NCBI GenBank assembly: GCA_002483285.1 | Contig: DLHP01000001.1 | Span: 1 to 54,369, forward strand | Length of the DNA stretch: 54,369 nt | Direction: 5' to 3' | Source: Flavobacterium sp. UBA7665 | GTDB taxonomy: Bacteria; Bacteroidota; Bacteroidia; Flavobacteriales; Flavobacteriaceae | Part shown: positions 17,554 through 26,664 of the stretch, one piece after another | Layout: each line of letters opens with the position of its first letter | How positions within the stretch are numbered: position 1 is the first letter of the stretch | Made by a program: the position numbers and the translations under genes | The notes under the pieces: generated by a model | What the model was told of the DNA's origin: nothing | Database searches by the model: none | What the model saw: only the letters and a program-made list of their open reading frames with translations

Positions 17554-18340
17554 TTTTTAAAATTTGTTTTAAAGATTCTATATAACTCTCCATTCCATGA
17601 TTATCAATAAAATTTTTAATTGGTAATTTTAGCGAATAAGACAATCTTGCCAACCAACTTTTATTATTATTTATTTTATCCTTTCTAATCCAAAGTTCTT
17701 GACCTATATGATGATAAAATAATGGAGGAGTAAACGGTACTACATCAGAACCATTAACAATTCGAATAGTTTTTTCATTCAATTCATCATAAAATGTTTT
17801 GAATTTTTTTAATCCTACTGCTGGCGAACCAAATAGCACAATTTCATTCAATTGATTTTCAATAATATCAGGCATAATTGCTCTGATTTTTACTGAAAAT
17901 AAAGTTGCAAGAGCACCACCTAATGAATGACCAGTAATTACAATTCTTCTATTGGTAATTAAGTCTAAATCATTTAGATGCTTTAATAATGATTCAATAC
18001 TCGACAATCTAGTAGTCTTGTCCATGTAGTATAAGGTTTTTTGAAAACCTCTATGTACTCTAACTTTTGACGCCGTATCACAGTTTCTTATAAAAACTGG
18101 AAACATTTTTAAATTTGATATTCTCCAATCTTGACTTTCTCTTGTACCTCTAAATGCAATCACTATCGTATCATCATTCCAAAATAGTCTGCAAAAGCCT
18201 CTTCCGTAGGAGCCATGAATAATTCTTTGTCCTGACATTTTTTTTCCTTTGTAACTTAACAGGTCTTGTCTAACAGGACTTCCATAAACTGCCTTGCACA
18301 TTTTAGCAAGTTCTAAATAACGAGATAAATCCCTTTTCAT
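17534..18340 (-). CDS. class 3 lipase family protein, putative retron effector
   Basis: 268 residues, no signal peptide or membrane helix, so cytoplasmic. Class 3 (fungal-type) lipase features are complete: oxyanion motif FRGT (63-66), nucleophile elbow TGHSLGGALA with Ser139, Asp199 in VNGSDVVP, and His248 in DNHG. The gene starts 21 bases after the stop of the reverse transcriptase on the same strand and shares its AT-rich composition, so they are co-transcribed. A cytoplasmic phospholipase released on phage infection would damage the membrane and stop phage spread; this is inference by analogy with other retron effectors and with phospholipase effectors in other defence systems. Confidence 0.85.
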   Translation of the reverse strand: MKRDLSRYLELAKMCKAVYGSPVRQDLLSYKGKKMSGQRIIHGSYGRGFCRLFWNDDTIVIAFRGTRESQDWRISNLKMFPVFIRNCDTASKVRVHRGFQKTLYYMDKTTRLSSIESLLKHLNDLDLITNRRIVITGHSLGGALATLFSVKIRAIMPDIIENQLNEIVLFGSPAVGLKKFKTFYDELNEKTIRIVNGSDVVPFTPPLFYHHIGQELWIRKDKINNNKSWLARLSYSLKLPIKNFIDNHGMESYIESLKQILKNESDSK

Positions 18341-18361
18341 TTCGATGCACTTTTCATTTAA

Positions 18362-19504
18362 TCAAAGAGACCAGTTTATTTTATTGAAATCTTCAAATAG
18401 TTTTTCACTTGCTTTTTTATTAATTGATTTAATAAAACAAATGTGGCCATAAAGCCAATTATGATACTTGAGCCAATTGTAATTTGGAAAATCTTTAGCT
18501 CTTTTCTCTAGATGAGATTGTACCCCAAATTTTCTGCAATAATAGATGTGTTCTGCTATTTCTTTCCGTTTATTTTTAGAAACATTCACACCGTTAGTTG
18601 TAGTTAATCCTGTAACATATTGCTTTGAGCCCTTTTTCATATAGTTCACCTTGTCTGGATTTATGAAAAAATGCTCATTATTAACAATTCTTGTTATCAG
18701 TTTTAATGAAGGAAGTTCGCCACCCTTTATAATTGAAAAAGTTAAGTCGTCGGCATATCTACTGTAGTTGAATTTCATTTTTAAAGCCAACGCTTCAAAT
18801 CTTTTATCCATATTGGTTGCAGCAATATTCGCCAGCATAGGGCTGGTAGGTGCGCCTTGCGGAAGGATAGGCGGCTTTTCTTCAACCAATCGATAAAGAA
18901 CTTTTTTTGATTGTTCGTCAAAATCATCCCAATACGAATACCGATGTCGTGCTGTACACAGTTTAGCGAGTGAATATGCTAAATTTTCAACATACCCCAT
19001 TGCTTTAAAAATACCATAAACTCGTTTTTCTGTTATAGTGTCGTAGAACTTTAGCAAGTCGACTTTCAATATAACATCTGCCTTTTCATGAACTTTTGCA
19101 TTGTCATAAATAGAAATTTCTTTCCTAAACCCTTTACAACTTTGTCTTAATGGAAACTGGACAAGAATATTTTCTAAAATCCATTTTTGAATATATTTAA
19201 GATCTTTCGCTGGAGCCATGATCTCTCTGTAAGTTCCGTTTCTTTTTTTTAATTTAAAGTAGTTGTACCTGCTATATTTATGCTCATAGCCAAAATCATA
19301 ATTTTCACCTTTAGCATCGCCGTTTAGAATTCGTAAATAATTTGATTGAATTCCCATTTCGATGGCCAAGTGCTCTAATGAGAAAAGTGCAGGTAAACTT
19401 CTATCAGTTAGCTTATTTGTATATTGAACACAAGCATCAATAAATTCTTGCGATCTATCTTGCTCTTTAGCTTTTTCAATAAAATCTTTAAGGGAAAATG
19501 ACAT
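18362..19504 (-). CDS. retron reverse transcriptase
   Basis: 380 residues. RT motifs in order: catalytic Asp in KVDLLKFYDTI (149), QGAPTSPMLANIA (216-228), the YADD box (250-253) within SRYADDLTFS, the retron-type VTGL (297-300) and the thumb region NVSKNKRKEI (306-315). A TARH sequence (184-187) sits where retrons usually have NAxxH. No maturase or endonuclease domain, and the length fits a retron RT. A structured RNA with msr-msd layout lies directly upstream (19502-19715). The enzyme should use a 2'-OH of a guanosine in this RNA as primer to make msDNA. It is flanked by a PRTase/winged-helix gene and a lipase gene. Confidence 0.93.
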   Translation of the reverse strand: MSFSLKDFIEKAKEQDRSQEFIDACVQYTNKLTDRSLPALFSLEHLAIEMGIQSNYLRILNGDAKGENYDFGYEHKYSRYNYFKLKKRNGTYREIMAPAKDLKYIQKWILENILVQFPLRQSCKGFRKEISIYDNAKVHEKADVILKVDLLKFYDTITEKRVYGIFKAMGYVENLAYSLAKLCTARHRYSYWDDFDEQSKKVLYRLVEEKPPILPQGAPTSPMLANIAATNMDKRFEALALKMKFNYSRYADDLTFSIIKGGELPSLKLITRIVNNEHFFINPDKVNYMKKGSKQYVTGLTTTNGVNVSKNKRKEIAEHIYYCRKFGVQSHLEKRAKDFPNYNWLKYHNWLYGHICFIKSINKKASEKLFEDFNKINWSL

Positions 19505-19715
19505 AATTAATGTTACTACTTTCTTGAATGTTAATGTATTCTTAAGTAAGCTACTTCTAATTTTCGTAAAAACTAAAACATTTTCCTATAAAAATAAATT
19601 TATGAAAATTAGAAGTAGCTTATTTAAAAATATTGTTAAGTAACTTTAATCCATCTCGATGAAATACACCGAGAATACCTTCATAATAAAGGTAACGTGC
19701 TAACATTAAATTATG
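19502..19715 (-). ncRNA. retron msr-msd non-coding RNA
   Basis: Reading the minus strand from 19715: a1 repeat CATAATTTAATGTTA (19715-19701) directly followed by GC, so the branch guanosine would be G19700 in a TTAGC context like that of retron Eco1. Hairpin 1: TACCTT (19694-19689)/AAGGTA (19681-19676), 7-base loop. Hairpin 2: CTCGGTG (19673-19667)/CATCGAG (19661-19655), 5-base loop. Then a 29-bp msd stem (19627-19599 with 19570-19542, 27 pairs and two A-C mismatches) with a 28-base loop. The a2 repeat TAACATTAATTATG (19515-19502) pairs with a1 and overlaps the RT start codon, while a1 overlaps the stop of the PRTase gene. All parts are seen directly; only the exact ends are estimated. Confidence 0.88.
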
Positions 19716-21003
19716 TCTTTCCTCTTAAACTTTGTGGTATATATGTGTCATTCCTAGGCATTAGTCTATCTGGTGTTGCTTCTCTAAAATCCTCCTTTTT
19801 TGTTTGGTCTTTCAAATCACTAATAAATTGGTATCCTCTATTTGTTATGTTTTTTACGTTATTTATAAGACCTAGCTTTGATGCTTCTTTATAAATATCA
19901 TCCAGTTCTTTGATGGTTAAACCTAGTATATGACAAATTACGATATCTTCATATTCTTGATTTTTTAATACAATTAGTGAAATAACCGCATGATCTTGTT
20001 TATTGTTGTGCTTGATTTCCCTGCGTGTATTGCCTCCTTTTTTTTCTAATATTGATTTTCCATTAAAAATATCAATTCCTAGTCTGTTACAAATTCCAAT
20101 ATAGAAAGCAATTTCTTTTTTAAAGTCTCTGGCTTCATCCATTCTGGTTTTTGAATCTCTTGGATAAAGTGGTGACCAAAATGAGTTCTTGCCCCAAATG
20201 AAAGATAAAGTATTATTTGGCGTGGAATGAAAGTAAGAAACTAGAGATTGGCTTTTACTAAAACCAAACGGCAGGCTATATGGAGGAAAATTAAATACTC
20301 TGATCATACTGCCATAATGTAGCGCAATGGCTTCTATATCCTCACGATTTCCAAACGCATTTAATGGTGAGTAAACAGGATCAAATATTCTCTCCCGAAC
20401 ATCAGCAACAACTTCAAATGTTGGAAATTTTTTATTCAGATATTGTTTGCCATCAGCCATGACTATAGTTGCTAATATATAAACATTATCAATTTTTTTA
20501 TCAGTTATCCACTTCTCAATACTATTTCCTTTAGCATCTTTTTTTGTGTAATCTTTAAAAAAAGTTTTTCCGCTACCAATAAAATCATCGATAAAAATCA
20601 CATATTTATATCTTCTGAAACGCTTATACTTTAAATAGTCTTGTTCAATTTCAATGTCTTTTTCTCTTTTAGTATATGCGATAGTTTTTTTTATCGGATA
20701 AGTTACAAACGTTCCGCTTTTACCAATTTTGCCATAAGGCATGATAATGATTTTTTCACCTTTGGGTATTTTGTCCAGTATCGTTTTGAGCAAATCATTT
20801 AGTCGATAAACAAATTCGTCAAAAGTTATATATTCATAAACCCTTAGTAAATCTTTTGCTAATTCAACATCTTCGGGGTTAAAATTTTCAAGCCATCTGA
20901 TAATTTTTGATGATACAACAGAATGCTTTAGCCTTGGCAGCAATTCTTCAATTTTTGCCAGGCTTTCTCTGTTTACATCATAATCATGCGCTTTTATAGC
21001 CAT
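19711..21003 (-). CDS. retron-associated phosphoribosyltransferase-like / winged-helix protein
   Basis: 430 residues. IFIDDFIGSGKT (136-147) is a PRPP-binding loop of the phosphoribosyltransferase fold; KGEKIIIMPYGKIGKSG before it and VYILATIVMADGKQYL after it match the neighbouring strands. The last ~85 residues (HAVISLIVLKNQEYEDIV, TIKELDDIYKEASKLGLI, GYQFISDL) form a winged helix. PRTase plus winged-helix partners define one of the published retron types (type III, as I recall), so this is most likely the regulatory or toxin partner. It starts 34 bases after the end of the hsdM-S gene and its stop lies inside the a1 repeat of the retron RNA. Confidence 0.85.
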   Translation of the reverse strand: MAIKAHDYDVNRESLAKIEELLPRLKHSVVSSKIIRWLENFNPEDVELAKDLLRVYEYITFDEFVYRLNDLLKTILDKIPKGEKIIIMPYGKIGKSGTFVTYPIKKTIAYTKREKDIEIEQDYLKYKRFRRYKYVIFIDDFIGSGKTFFKDYTKKDAKGNSIEKWITDKKIDNVYILATIVMADGKQYLNKKFPTFEVVADVRERIFDPVYSPLNAFGNREDIEAIALHYGSMIRVFNFPPYSLPFGFSKSQSLVSYFHSTPNNTLSFIWGKNSFWSPLYPRDSKTRMDEARDFKKEIAFYIGICNRLGIDIFNGKSILEKKGGNTRREIKHNNKQDHAVISLIVLKNQEYEDIVICHILGLTIKELDDIYKEASKLGLINNVKNITNRGYQFISDLKDQTKKEDFREATPDRLMPRNDTYIPQSLRGKT

Positions 21004-21037
21004 CCTAATTTTAGTTCACATCAATTCTTATTCAATA

Positions 21038-23524
21038 TTACTCACCCCAAACTTTAGCAATTCTATCTTTTATCTTCTGTTCATAAATAACAATCAACTC
21101 TTTATTGGCATTAACCAACGCTTGCTCTTTTTCGATTTGGAAAACGATTTGTCGTTGGGTTTCTATTGGTGGTACTGCAATTTCCAAATCTTTAATTAGT
21201 TTGGCATTTAGATTACTTTGATTTCCTCCACGATCGTCGCTTATTTTTCTCAAATATTCATATAGTCCTACAAGCTGAAAATATAGGAATTCACTAATGA
21301 TTACTTCCTCGTTTGCTTTTATAGCAGCGACAGCTTGGTTGATTGCTGCTTCAATTTCCAATATTGCAACACGACCTCTTGTCACGCCTTGTCCATACAT
21401 AGCCATTAAAATTGTACCGGGTTCTATTAATCTAGTAGACGAGTTTTTTAAACCAGCATCTGTTATAAATTCATCTGCTTTAGTTATCTTATTAAAAAAT
21501 ATTTGCCCTGTTTTTACATATGGAATATTACCATTCCAATATTCTTCATTACCTCTCTCAGGAGTGCCTCCAGAAGTAACATCACAAACCTTCCCTAACT
21601 CCACCATCTTCCAACTTTCATCAACCTCAATTCTCGGCTTATAATGATCTACCACCATTTTAGCCCCATCAATTATCTTTTGATAACTTTCTATTTCGGC
21701 CACTAATTCTTCTTGAACGGATAGTGGCGGGAGAGGGATTTTCAAATCTAAAATTTGATTTCTATTAATATTATCAAACACAGCACCACCATTGCCTTTA
21801 ATATTTTCCTGATTATTTCTTAAAAAAGTAAATAGATAACTGAGTAATATTTTTTCATTCGGACGAATTGCGGCAATTCCTCTGCCAATACATATTTCTT
21901 GAGTTGCAATATTTACTGGTCCAACGGGAGCCCGAACAGACATTAAGATGTCATTTTTAGTTGCACTTTTAGTGACTTTAGTTGTCCAGGTTTTAGGTTC
22001 TTTGATGTAGATTTCTCCAAATTCAGTTCTTCCTTGATAAAATGGCACTCCCTTTTCTTCAGTATTATAATACTTGCTTTCAGGGGATTGACCTGATATG
22101 ACATCGGCAACATCAGAAATTTTTACAATTGTATGAACTGAACTGAGACTAATATTTTGTTTATACCGCTCCCCACTCAAATTAAAATCCCCACTCTTTC
22201 CAATTTCAACTTTCCCCACGGCCTGAGCCAACTTTGTATTTTCAAAAGGTGTCCCTTCAATACAATTCTCCCTAAACGCTTTTAACGTAGCAATTGCTTC
22301 TTCCAATTGTCCACCCTTAACCGCATTACGTTGTGCGCCTAAACCGTAGCCGTCGTTGTCAATTTTTACAAACAAGATGTCTTTGGTTTTCTTGGCGAGG
22401 TCGGCATCCATCAATAAAATCGAAGTTTTTACACCACTATACGGGTTAAAAACTCCTGCGGGCAAACTCACCACGGCGTAAAGGTATTTGTCTACGAGCA
22501 TTTTGCGCAGAGCCTTATAAGCCGTACCGCTTTGAAAGATAATGCCTTCGGGTACGATAATCCCAGCGCGGCCTTTCGGGTTTAAATGTTCTGCGATGTA
22601 ATCTACAAACAACACCTCGCTCCTATTGCTTGTGATGGTAAACTTTTTATGGGGCCTGATGCCGCCTTTCGGGCTCATAAACGGTGGATTGGCCAATATG
22701 ACATCAAAGGTTTCGTTCCAGCGTTCTTCGCTACTGAGGGAATCGTACTCATAAATGTGCGGATTTGAAAACCCATGCAGGTAAAGGTTTACCAAACTAA
22801 GGCGCACCATATCGGGTGAAATATCATAGCCAACAAAGTTTTTGATTACGCGCGTTTGCTCGTCAGGTGTCAGGATATTGTTGTTCTGCTGCTTGATGTG
22901 CTTGAAGGCCGATATCAGGAACCCGGCAGTTCCGCAGGCCGGATCGAGTATACTGTCGTTTTTCCCTGGGTCTACGGCAGCCACAAGGAAATCGATAATG
23001 TGGCGCGGTGTCCTGAACTGTCCGGCGTCACCCTGCGAGCCCATTACCGAAAGCAGGTATTCGAACGCATCACCGAGCTTCTCGCTATGCGTATATTCGA
23101 ACTCGCTGATAGTCTTCAAGAACATCTTGAGCGTTTCAGGATCGCGATACGGCAGGTAAGCGTTCTTAAAGATATTGGCAAACAGCTCGGGAATATTGGG
23201 ATTGCGCACCATTCCTTCTATGGCTTCCGAGTACAGCTTTAGCATTTCAAATGCGCTGACTTTCGTATCAAAAAGGTTGTCCCAACTGTATTTTTGAAAC
23301 GGAATGACTATTTCTTTTTTTGGGTCGTTTGGGTCTGGAATGGTATAATCTGAGAAGAACTTGGCTTTGCCGCCGAGTTCTACGGCTTCCTTGTCCATGT
23401 CGTCCATGAACTTGTAGATGAGCGCAATCGTAATTTGCTCGATCTGTGATTTGGGATCGGGCAATTTCCCGACCAATATGTCACGGCAATCGTCAATTCT
23501 TCTTTTGGTAATGTTATCTAACAT
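21038..23524 (-). CDS. type I restriction fused methyltransferase-specificity subunit (HsdM-HsdS)
   Basis: 828 residues. Residues 1-~445 are HsdM: N-terminal helical domain, SAM motif DPACGTAGF (194-202), catalytic NPPF (279-282), so it is an N6-adenine methylase. From about 455 the chain continues as HsdS with two target-recognition domains (VISGQSPESKYY..., then VTSGGTPERGNEEYWNGN), each followed by the coiled conserved region (SVQEELVAEIESYQKIID; ETQRQIVFQIEKEQALV). Separate genes are normal; fusion is known but uncommon. The DNA of the HsdS half (21038-~22200) is more AT-rich than that of the HsdM half. 28 bases separate it from hsdR upstream. Confidence 0.92.
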   Translation of the reverse strand: MLDNITKRRIDDCRDILVGKLPDPKSQIEQITIALIYKFMDDMDKEAVELGGKAKFFSDYTIPDPNDPKKEIVIPFQKYSWDNLFDTKVSAFEMLKLYSEAIEGMVRNPNIPELFANIFKNAYLPYRDPETLKMFLKTISEFEYTHSEKLGDAFEYLLSVMGSQGDAGQFRTPRHIIDFLVAAVDPGKNDSILDPACGTAGFLISAFKHIKQQNNNILTPDEQTRVIKNFVGYDISPDMVRLSLVNLYLHGFSNPHIYEYDSLSSEERWNETFDVILANPPFMSPKGGIRPHKKFTITSNRSEVLFVDYIAEHLNPKGRAGIIVPEGIIFQSGTAYKALRKMLVDKYLYAVVSLPAGVFNPYSGVKTSILLMDADLAKKTKDILFVKIDNDGYGLGAQRNAVKGGQLEEAIATLKAFRENCIEGTPFENTKLAQAVGKVEIGKSGDFNLSGERYKQNISLSSVHTIVKISDVADVISGQSPESKYYNTEEKGVPFYQGRTEFGEIYIKEPKTWTTKVTKSATKNDILMSVRAPVGPVNIATQEICIGRGIAAIRPNEKILLSYLFTFLRNNQENIKGNGGAVFDNINRNQILDLKIPLPPLSVQEELVAEIESYQKIIDGAKMVVDHYKPRIEVDESWKMVELGKVCDVTSGGTPERGNEEYWNGNIPYVKTGQIFFNKITKADEFITDAGLKNSSTRLIEPGTILMAMYGQGVTRGRVAILEIEAAINQAVAAIKANEEVIISEFLYFQLVGLYEYLRKISDDRGGNQSNLNAKLIKDLEIAVPPIETQRQIVFQIEKEQALVNANKELIVIYEQKIKDRIAKVWGE

Positions 23525-23552
23525 TGTTTATTAGGGGGTGTAATTTAGTTTA

Positions 23553-26078
23553 TTAGGCAGCGAACTGCTCAAGTTTGATATAATCTTTTATGTAAACAGG
23601 AATGGCTTCGCGGTATTTGGCTGCCACTTCCTTGAACTGTGAAATCGTAAGCGTAGGATTGGTCTGCAACGCTTGGAAATCCTTGGTTTCAATGATTTTG
23701 CGGATGTCTTGGTCGACGATGTATGCCTTAAAGAAATATTGCAACGCCCTGATATTTACGTCTTCCTCGGGCGGGAAAATAGAAATAAACTTGTCGAACT
23801 CCTCATCGAGCAATTCGTCTTTTGATTTGAATTTGGGGATGATGCCGAAAATCTTTTCTACCATCTCGCGTATCGAGACTTTTCGGTCTATCTTGGCTGC
23901 CTTGCGCAGTTTTTCCATGTTGAAATACTCTTCTGGCTTATCGAGGATTTCGTTTTGGATGTGGCTTACCACGACTTCCCAATTGCCCAATTCGACATGC
24001 TTTTTGATGATATCATCCATGACGATGCGGTCTTCGAATTTTTGGAACAACATACGGTCAATCTTCATTCCTTCGAGGCCAATTTCCTTCTCGGCCAGGG
24101 CAGCTAATGGGTCGGCTATCTCACTTTGGTATTCCCTTATTTTCTTTTTCTCGCCGGTCTCTGATGGGTTCTCGCGGTCTTTCGGTAATTTCAGGACTTC
24201 ATCATAATCGAATTTTTCCTCGAAATATTCACAGTTGGCAAAGAAATCGAACAGTTTGAAATGCTGTTTGTCGAATTCAACAATTTCCTCCTCGTTGAGT
24301 TCGTTTTTGTGCTTGTAACTGAAAACATGCTTGCGTGTGCCACGTCCTTTGATCTGCACAAAATCAGACGGACTGAATATGGGTCGCATCAGGCATATGT
24401 TCAAAATATCGGGGCAATCGTAACCGGTCGTCATCATGCCAACAGTAACACAAACCCTTGTCTTAGATGACTTGTAGCCCTCAAGGAAATGGGTGGTTCC
24501 GTTTAAATTATTGTTGGAGAAATTGATGGTCATCTGTTGCGCATCGGCGACATTTGAGGTAACCTGTACTGCAAAATCTGATTGGTATTTGTTGGGATAT
24601 TTTTCTTCGGCCAATTCGTTGAGTAGCTGCGTAATTTTGGTTGCGTGGTTTTGACTCACCGCAAAAATGATGGTCTTTCCCATCTCAAGCGTGATCGGGT
24701 CTGGCTTGGCATTTTGCATAAAAGTGCTGCAAAGAATGGCGTTTGTTTTTTCAGAGAAAAATCGCTTCTCAAAATCGCGGGAAACAAATACTTCTGTTTC
24801 TTCTTCCTCTACCGAAGCTTTGACAACCGAATAACCTTCATCCGAAAGCAATTGGGTTGTAATCTCGGTTCGTGCGTCAACGACCACAGGATTTCGCAGG
24901 AAGTCATCGGCAACGCCCTGTAAAAGGGTGTATCTAAAGGTAGGGTCTCCGCTTTCACATCCAAAAGTTGCATAGGTGTCACGGAGCATTCTTCTTTCGA
25001 TCTCTCTGGGGTCGCTTTCTTTGGTACGGTCAAGGTCAACGCCTTTAAGATAGTCTTTTGGCGTCGCTGTCAATCCCAATTTATAGCCATTGAAATATTC
25101 AAAAACTGCCCTTGAATTTCCGGATACGGAACGATGGGATTCATCCGATACAAGTAAGTCGAAATCGGTCGGCGAAAATAAATCGCGGTATTTGTTGTTG
25201 AATAGCAGCGACTGTATAGTAGTGACCACAATATCGGCTTTGTGCCAATCTGACTTTCTTTCTTTGTAGACGTAGGTGGTATAGTCGGGTTTCAGGTAGG
25301 CGTCAAAATCTTTTTTGGCTTGGTCTTCGAGCTCAAGGCGGTCAACAAGGAACAATACACGTCTGGCATTTTTCGTTCTCAGGAATAGCTTGATAACAGC
25401 CGCCGCAGTGAGGGTTTTGCCGGTTCCGGTCGCCATTTCAAAAAGAAAGCGATCTTTTCCCTGCTGTACCGCTTTTTGAATAGCGGTTAATGCGTCCAGT
25501 TGATAATAACGTAAAAAGCGAAGTTTGTTTTCTTTAATCAGCCTATCGCTGTTCTCAACGCTACCCTTCCATCCCGCACGTTCTTTATAGTCGGGCATCT
25601 GAATCTTGACGATGTAATCATCGGCGATTTTTTCGTTAGCCAATGACTCGCGATCGGGTTGCCAGTTCTTGATAGCACCAATTTCATTTGGTGATGGGAA
25701 TTTGTATATAGGTTTAGGGTTCCCCCTTTTCAAATCCCATAGGTAATGAACGATACCGTTGGAAAGAATGATGTATTGGGCGCCAACACTGTTGGCATAC
25801 TTACGTGCCTGCTCTTTTGCAACTAAGGGATGGAGGCTTTCTTTCTTTGCTTCTAAAACACAAATGGGTTTATTATTACTGTCAACTAATAAAAAGTCTA
25901 AAGACCCGCCTGTTGTCTTCTCATAGTCGTTACCCCAATGGTCAATTTGGGTTTGGGTTATTTTAACGTGGTTTTCAAGTAAGATGTTGGCTTTACCTTT
26001 ATCATTATCGAAGAATCTCCAGCCTGCTTCTGAGAGCATTTGGTTTATCTTGATTCTTGCATGAGCTTCGTTTGCCAT
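23553..26078 (-). CDS. hsdR: type I restriction endonuclease subunit R (EcoEI-like)
   Basis: 841 residues. N-terminal PD-(D/E)xK nuclease: Asp61 in SLDFLLVD, then VLEAKKE (Glu76, Lys78). SF2 helicase motifs: Walker A ATGTGKT (216-222), motif II DESH (312-315), LTATPK (motif III), and later TTGYDCPD and QIKGRGTR (motifs V and VI). The size and N-terminal EAK site fit the short EcoEI type of HsdR. It cuts unmodified DNA after ATP-driven translocation in a complex with HsdM-S. It is the first gene of a leftward run hsdR, hsdM-S, PRTase, retron RNA, RT, lipase with short gaps, so one 8.5-kb transcript is possible. Confidence 0.95.
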   Translation of the reverse strand: MANEAHARIKINQMLSEAGWRFFDNDKGKANILLENHVKITQTQIDHWGNDYEKTTGGSLDFLLVDSNNKPICVLEAKKESLHPLVAKEQARKYANSVGAQYIILSNGIVHYLWDLKRGNPKPIYKFPSPNEIGAIKNWQPDRESLANEKIADDYIVKIQMPDYKERAGWKGSVENSDRLIKENKLRFLRYYQLDALTAIQKAVQQGKDRFLFEMATGTGKTLTAAAVIKLFLRTKNARRVLFLVDRLELEDQAKKDFDAYLKPDYTTYVYKERKSDWHKADIVVTTIQSLLFNNKYRDLFSPTDFDLLVSDESHRSVSGNSRAVFEYFNGYKLGLTATPKDYLKGVDLDRTKESDPREIERRMLRDTYATFGCESGDPTFRYTLLQGVADDFLRNPVVVDARTEITTQLLSDEGYSVVKASVEEEETEVFVSRDFEKRFFSEKTNAILCSTFMQNAKPDPITLEMGKTIIFAVSQNHATKITQLLNELAEEKYPNKYQSDFAVQVTSNVADAQQMTINFSNNNLNGTTHFLEGYKSSKTRVCVTVGMMTTGYDCPDILNICLMRPIFSPSDFVQIKGRGTRKHVFSYKHKNELNEEEIVEFDKQHFKLFDFFANCEYFEEKFDYDEVLKLPKDRENPSETGEKKKIREYQSEIADPLAALAEKEIGLEGMKIDRMLFQKFEDRIVMDDIIKKHVELGNWEVVVSHIQNEILDKPEEYFNMEKLRKAAKIDRKVSIREMVEKIFGIIPKFKSKDELLDEEFDKFISIFPPEEDVNIRALQYFFKAYIVDQDIRKIIETKDFQALQTNPTLTISQFKEVAAKYREAIPVYIKDYIKLEQFAA

Positions 26079-26664
26079 CGGATTACAGTAGCTAAAATAT
26101 GTTTAAGATAATATTAGCCCGAAGTGGTATTGGCTGCTTAATTGTACAATGGTATGACAAATTTCGCAAATTACAAAAAGATATACAGTCACTTAATTAT
26201 CCAGAAATCCAACAGGCTAGCAATCAACCTTTCCATACTTTTCCATTGTAAAACAAGCCATGCGGCTTTTAAGGTCAATTGAGAATTTTAAGAGTCCAAC
26301 CGAAACTACAAACAACACCAACCGCCCCCAAATACAAAACGTCTCCCACCAATTCAACAGCGGCATTTACTAAATATTGCGATGCCCGTTGCGTCCCGGA
26401 CCCGTAATTCGAAAAGTGTCCTCATTAATTGTATTGAACTGCTAATCAGCAACAAGCATATAAAAAATATTTTTATGTGCATAAATTCTGCCTTATTTGT
26501 TAAATTTCTTCTTCGGGATAAACTCTTGTTGCACGTCAGGTTCTAAAAGGAAACACGGATGATGAGAAAAGATAACGTTCGATGTGTTTTCAAATGAAAT
26601 GGACGCATCATTCGGCAGCCGGGCTTACAGCTAATATTTCAATTTTAGAAAGCTTTATCAACTA
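26079..26664. other. intergenic region upstream of hsdR, no gene seen
   Basis: About 590 bases of AT-rich sequence between the start of hsdR and the end of the phospholipase D-like gene. I found no convincing ORF, RNA or terminator. AATACCAC in hsdR orientation (26131-26124) lies 46 bases before hsdR, but the second half of the regulon leader motif is absent. Confidence 0.5.

Noticed and set aside
19542..19627. Long hairpin as a simple terminator or insertion sequence end
   Set aside because: It has no T tract, and the msr hairpins, a1/a2 repeats and RT next to it fit a retron RNA much better.
17534..26078. CRISPR array or phage integration module in the defence island
   Set aside because: No regularly spaced repeats, integrase, or attachment-site duplication could be found.
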